Assembly (NCBI GenBank): GCA_018223435.1
Contig: JAGTTO010000001.1
Span: 3,782,001-3,846,000 of the forward strand
Length of the DNA: 64,000 bases
Source of the DNA: Lachnospiraceae bacterium Marseille-Q4251
GTDB lineage: Bacteria; Bacillota; Clostridia; Lachnospirales; Lachnospiraceae
Direction of reading: 5' to 3'
The notes beneath the pieces are model-generated. The model ran no database searches. It was not told where the DNA came from and saw nothing but the letters and a program-made list of their open reading frames with translations. Within the stretch, counting starts at the first letter, position 1. Each line of letters starts with the position of its first letter. A program made the position numbers and the translations under genes. Of the stretch, positions 60,638-64,000 are shown piece by piece.

Positions 60638-61333
60638 ATGAAAAGAGTATTATTAAAATTAAGCGGCGAGGCACTGGCCGGTGATAAAAAGACGGGATTT
60701 GACGAGCCCACTGTTACCGCTGTTGCCCGTCAGGTAAAAGAACTCGTTGACGATGGACTGGAAGTTGGTATCGTGATCGGAGGAGGCAACTTCTGGAGAG
60801 GCCGTTCCAGCGAGAAGATCGACCGGACCAAGGCTGACCAGATCGGTATGTTGGCTACGGTTATGAACTGCATTTATGTATCTGAGATTTTCCGTTCTGT
60901 AGGTATGAAGACCAAGGTTCTCACTCCCTTCGCCTGCGGAGCGTTTACTGAGCTTTTTTCCAAGGATCTGGTAAACGAGTGCTTCTCCAAAGGCATGGTA
61001 ACCTTCTATGCCGGCGGAACCGGCCATCCCTATTTTTCCACGGATACGGCCACGGTGCTGCGTGCCATTGAGATCGAGGCGGATGTGATCCTTCTTGCGA
61101 AATCCATCGATGCCGTATACGACAGCGATCCGAAAGTAAATCCCAACGCGAAGAAGTATGACGAGGTTTCCATCCAGGAAGTTATCGACAAAAAACTGGG
61201 TGTGGTAGATATGGCGGCTTCCATTCTCTGTATGGAGAACAAGATGCCGATGCTGGTATTCGGCCTCAATGAGGAGAACAGCATTGTAGAAACCGTAAAA
61301 GGCAATTTTAAAGGCACAAGGGTGACTGTATAA
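60638..61333 (+). CDS. pyrH: UMP kinase
   Basis: Phosphorylates UMP to UDP; 231 residues. The amino-acid-kinase fold has LLKLSGEALAG, then VIGGGNFWRG, then MLATVMNCIY and STDTATVLRAIEIEADVILLAK. The allosteric GTP/UTP region is present. First gene of the conserved pyrH-frr-uppS-cdsA-dxr order. Confidence 0.96.
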   Translation: MKRVLLKLSGEALAGDKKTGFDEPTVTAVARQVKELVDDGLEVGIVIGGGNFWRGRSSEKIDRTKADQIGMLATVMNCIYVSEIFRSVGMKTKVLTPFACGAFTELFSKDLVNECFSKGMVTFYAGGTGHPYFSTDTATVLRAIEIEADVILLAKSIDAVYDSDPKVNPNAKKYDEVSIQEVIDKKLGVVDMAASILCMENKMPMLVFGLNEENSIVETVKGNFKGTRVTV

Positions 61334-61352
61334 TAACCGGGAGGAAAAAGAT

Positions 61353-61904
61353 ATGGATGAAAGAATCAAAGCATATGAGACAAAAATGAGCAAATCCTAC
61401 GACAGTCTGTTAAAGGATTTCAGTACGATCCGCGCAGGCCGTGCCAATCCCCATGTACTGGACAAGATCACCGTGGACTACTACGGAACACCGACCCCCT
61501 TACAGCAGGTGGGAAACATCACCGTTCCGGAAGCTCGGATTCTGATGATCCAGCCCTGGGAGAAAAAGATGATCCGTGAGATCGAGAAAGCCATCATGGT
61601 TTCTGATATCGGCATCAACCCCACCAATGACGGTACCTGCATCCGCCTGGTATTCCCGGAGCTTACCGAGGACCGCAGAAAAGATCTTGCCAAAGAGGTA
61701 AAGAAAAAAGGCGAGGGCGCGAAGGTTGCAGTCCGCAACATCCGCCGCGATGCAAACGATGCCTTCAAGAAGCTGAAAGGCAGCGACGTATCCGAGGATG
61801 AGATCAAAGAGCTGGAAGATAACGTTCAGAAGCTCACCGATAAGTATATCAAAGAGATCGACAAGGCAGTGGAAGAGAAATCCAAGGAGATCATGACAGT
61901 ATAA
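61353..61904 (+). CDS. frr: Ribosome recycling factor
   Basis: 183 residues with the usual two domains. It has LLKDFSTIRAGRANPHVLD near the start, YYGTPTPLQQVGNITVPEAR in the beta domain, and a long C-terminal helix (VRNIRRDANDAFKKL). Normal length. GGAGG lies ahead of the ATG. Confidence 0.97.
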   Translation: MDERIKAYETKMSKSYDSLLKDFSTIRAGRANPHVLDKITVDYYGTPTPLQQVGNITVPEARILMIQPWEKKMIREIEKAIMVSDIGINPTNDGTCIRLVFPELTEDRRKDLAKEVKKKGEGAKVAVRNIRRDANDAFKKLKGSDVSEDEIKELEDNVQKLTDKYIKEIDKAVEEKSKEIMTV

Positions 61905-61912
61905 AACAGCTG

Positions 61913-61934
61913 GGCGCTGCTTTTTGGCAGCGCC
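61913..61934 (+). other. Hairpin between frr and uppS
   Basis: GGCGCTGC (61913-61920) and GCAGCGCC (61927-61934) form an 8-bp stem with loop TTTTTG. No T-run follows, so it is more likely a processing or stability element than a terminator. Confidence 0.5.
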
Positions 61935-61960
61935 TAAAATTGTTTCTGGAGGAAATAAAT

Positions 61961-62668
61961 ATGGTGATACCGCAGCATGTTGCGATCATTCTGGATGGCA
62001 ACGGACGATGGGCGAAGAGCAAAGGCATGCCCAGAAACTACGGTCATTCCAGGGGAGCCAAGAACCTGGAAGTGATCTGCGAGGATGCCTGGAATATGGG
62101 CATCAAATATCTGACGGTCTATCTGTTTTCCACGGAAAACTGGAAGCGGTCCAAGGAAGAGGTGGACGGCCTCATGAGGCTGTTCCGCAGCTACACAAAG
62201 ACCTGTATCAAGACTGCCCAGAAAAATAATATGAAAGTACGGGTACTGGGAGATCCCACAGCTCTGGATCCGGATCTTCAGGAGAGCCTGAAAAAGCTGG
62301 AGGAGTCCTCGAAGGACAACACCGGACTGAATTTCCAGATCGCCATCAATTACGGCAGCCGGGACGAGATTACGAGAGCGGTCCGCCATCTGGCAGCGGA
62401 TGTGAAGGACGGAAAGCTGGCCGTTGATGCCATCGACGAGGCCTGCATTTCCGGCTATCTGGACACGAGAGAAGTGCCGGATCCGGACCTTCTGATCCGC
62501 ACCAGCGGAGAGCAGCGCCTTTCCAACTACCTGCTCTGGCAGCTGGCCTATACAGAATTTTATTTTACCGATGTGCCCTGGCCCGCTTTTACCAAGGAGG
62601 AGCTTTGGAAGGCCATCGAGAAGTTCAACAGCCGTGACCGGCGTTACGGCGGAGTGAAGGAGGGATAA
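61961..62668 (+). CDS. uppS: Isoprenyl (undecaprenyl) diphosphate synthase
   Basis: cis-Prenyltransferase making the lipid carrier for peptidoglycan; 235 residues. HVAIILDGNGRWAKSKGMPRNYGHSRGAKNL holds the catalytic Asp and pyrophosphate loop. FSTENWKRSKEEVDGLM and RTSGEQRLSNYLLWQLAYTEFYFTD are the other signatures. I use the ATG at 61961 after GGAGG; an upstream in-frame TTG at 61940 lacks a site. Confidence 0.95.
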   Translation: MVIPQHVAIILDGNGRWAKSKGMPRNYGHSRGAKNLEVICEDAWNMGIKYLTVYLFSTENWKRSKEEVDGLMRLFRSYTKTCIKTAQKNNMKVRVLGDPTALDPDLQESLKKLEESSKDNTGLNFQIAINYGSRDEITRAVRHLAADVKDGKLAVDAIDEACISGYLDTREVPDPDLLIRTSGEQRLSNYLLWQLAYTEFYFTDVPWPAFTKEELWKAIEKFNSRDRRYGGVKEG

Positions 62669-62669
62669 C

Positions 62670-63479
62670 GTGTTTAAAACGAGACTGCTCAGTGGTATTG
62701 TCTTGGTGATCATCGCTCTTGTGACCATCATCAGCGGCAGTTACCTTCTCTGGGGAACCTTATTCCTGGTGTCTCTCATCGGCCTGACGGAGCTTTACCG
62801 GGCTGCAGGCGTACAGGAAAAGGGCTTTTCCCTTCTGGCCTTAATCGGGGCTCTCGGTGTGGCTTCCTATTATTTGCTGTTACTTTTCGGATTTGAGGCA
62901 TATAGTATGATGGATATGATTTTTATTCTGATCGTACTGATGGCCGTCTATGTATTTACATATCCGAAATACCATGCGGACCAGGTCATGGCGGCCTTCT
63001 TCGGCGTGGTCTATGTCTCCGTGATGCTTTCCTATATTTATCTCACCCGGAGTCTTGAGGGCGGAGCCTTTCTGGTATGGCTGATTTTCCTCTGCTCCTG
63101 GGGCTGCGATACCTGCGCTTACTGTGTGGGCATCCTCATCGGAAAGCACAAGATGGCTCCTGTCTTAAGCCCGAAGAAATCCATCGAGGGCGCTGTGGGA
63201 GGCGTTGTGGGAGCTGCGCTTCTGGGGCTTATCTACGCCCTGGCAGCCGGAAAATTTTTCCCGGAGTTTGATCACAGCCCGGCGGTTTACGCCCTGATCT
63301 GTGCAGTGGGAGCTCTCATCTCCATGGTGGGAGACTTGGCGGCTTCCGGTATCAAGAGAAACCACAACATCAAGGATTACGGCAAGCTGATCCCCGGACA
63401 CGGCGGAATTCTCGACCGTTTCGACAGCGTGATCTTCACGGCTCCGGTGATCTATTTCCTTGCCATTGCCCTTCTGTAA
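62670..63479 (+). CDS. cdsA: Phosphatidate cytidylyltransferase
   Basis: Makes CDP-diacylglycerol for phospholipid synthesis. 269 residues with about seven membrane helices. The C-terminal signature is intact: GDLAASGIKRNHNIKDYGKLIPGHGGILDRFDS. The start is a GTG one base after the uppS stop. Confidence 0.94.
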   Translation: MFKTRLLSGIVLVIIALVTIISGSYLLWGTLFLVSLIGLTELYRAAGVQEKGFSLLALIGALGVASYYLLLLFGFEAYSMMDMIFILIVLMAVYVFTYPKYHADQVMAAFFGVVYVSVMLSYIYLTRSLEGGAFLVWLIFLCSWGCDTCAYCVGILIGKHKMAPVLSPKKSIEGAVGGVVGAALLGLIYALAAGKFFPEFDHSPAVYALICAVGALISMVGDLAASGIKRNHNIKDYGKLIPGHGGILDRFDSVIFTAPVIYFLAIALL

Positions 63480-63500
63480 AAAAGAAGCGGAGGAATGCGT

Positions 63501-64000
63501 ATGAAAAAAATAGCGATTTTAGGTTCCACGGGTTCCATCGGCACCCAGACCCTGGAGGTAGTGGAAAACAACGGCGACATTCAGGTGGAAGCCCTTTCTG
63601 CCAACGGAAATGTGGACCTTCTCGAGAAACAGGCGAGAAAATTTAAACCTTCTGTCATCGCTGTATTCCGCGAGGATGCAGCGAAGGAGCTGAAAGAACG
63701 GTTAAAAGATATGAATATCCGCATCGTGACAGGAATGGACGGTCTCATCGAGATTGCCACGCTGCCCGAGACGGATATCCTGGTGACGGCCATTGTGGGA
63801 ATGATAGGTATTCTTCCCACGATCGAGGCCATCAAAGCCGGAAAAGATATCGCCCTGGCAAATAAGGAAACTCTGGTGACGGCGGGGCATATCATCATGC
63901 CTCTGGCAGAGCGGATGGGTGTTCAGATCCTTCCGGTGGACAGCGAGCACAGCGCCATTTTCCAGGCCCTTCACGGGGAAGACCGGGGCGGAATTGAGAA
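63501..64000 (+). CDS. dxr: 1-Deoxy-D-xylulose 5-phosphate reductoisomerase, 3'-truncated
   Basis: First committed step of the MEP isoprenoid pathway. Only the first ~166 residues are inside the window. The NADPH motif is ILGSTGSIGTQTLEVV. IVGMIGILPTIEAIKAGKDIALANKETLVTAG and the metal-site start PVDSEHSAIFQAL are clear. GGAGGA precedes the ATG. The frame is open at the window end. Confidence 0.95.
   Translation, partial: MKKIAILGSTGSIGTQTLEVVENNGDIQVEALSANGNVDLLEKQARKFKPSVIAVFREDAAKELKERLKDMNIRIVTGMDGLIEIATLPETDILVTAIVGMIGILPTIEAIKAGKDIALANKETLVTAGHIIMPLAERMGVQILPVDSEHSAIFQALHGEDRGGIE

Overview
The window is a chromosomal segment from an anaerobic, gut-type Firmicute, most likely Clostridia, family Lachnospiraceae. 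The evidence is Firmicutes gene order (rimP-nusA-rnpM-ylxQ-infB-rbfA-nrnA-truB-ribF, rpsO-pnp, pyrH-frr-uppS-cdsA-dxr), strong AGGAGG ribosome binding sites, sigma-A promoters with 17-base spacers, meso-diaminopimelate dehydrogenase, and several small families common in that group. This assignment is inferred from gene content only. The first gene (topoisomerase B subunit) and the last (dxr) are cut by the window edges.

Layout. 1-3927: a type II topoisomerase B/A pair. 3950-15486: one long translation and RNA-metabolism operon with a terminator-like leader before rimP, then rpsO with a candidate S15-binding leader, and pnp. 15729-17718: HD-GYP gene plus hisS. 17809-19170 (minus strand): a lipoprotein and a DUF1294 membrane protein. 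19310-26023: a MacAB/YknXYZ-type ABC export operon with two adaptors; the second adaptor carries a very large duplicated insert. 26048-27990: rpsB-tsf. 28014-31570: two tandem small/large isopropylmalate-isomerase-type pairs in the order D-C-D-C.

31600-38340 is clearly AT-richer than its surroundings and looks like an acquired island. It holds an Rrf2 regulator, a YgbA-type Cys-rich protein without a good start codon, a DUF3786 protein, a TetR regulator, and an operon of CooC-type ATPase, MoxR AAA+ ATPase, VWA protein and zinc ribbon, ending in a truncated second CooC. The two plus-strand promoters in the island share the same two dyads and the same core promoter, so they probably form one regulon. 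The set resembles a metallocentre-maturation system whose client enzyme is absent, perhaps lost where the second CooC breaks off.

38397-41413 is a BlaI/BlaR1-like sensor unit. The BlaR1-like protease has no penicillin-binding domain. It ends instead in a repeat module that is also the C-terminus of the neighbouring membrane protein, whose promoter carries two BlaI-type boxes.

41418-45416 (minus strand): aspS, an MscS channel and an M42 peptidase, with structured palindromes between genes. 45676-49872: DUF5685 plus J-domain pair, ddh and rhaA. 49959-56163: AraC regulator, MMPL exporter with tandem TetR-like operators, a homocysteine methyltransferase-family protein and a putative glycoside hydrolase. 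56169-58362: DtxR-family regulator, CsoR-family regulator with a His-rich arm, and a double-HD protein. 58366-64000: topB, then pyrH-frr-uppS-cdsA-dxr, which links pyrimidine supply, ribosome recycling and lipid/isoprenoid synthesis.

No tRNA, rRNA, CRISPR array or intact insertion sequence was recognised.
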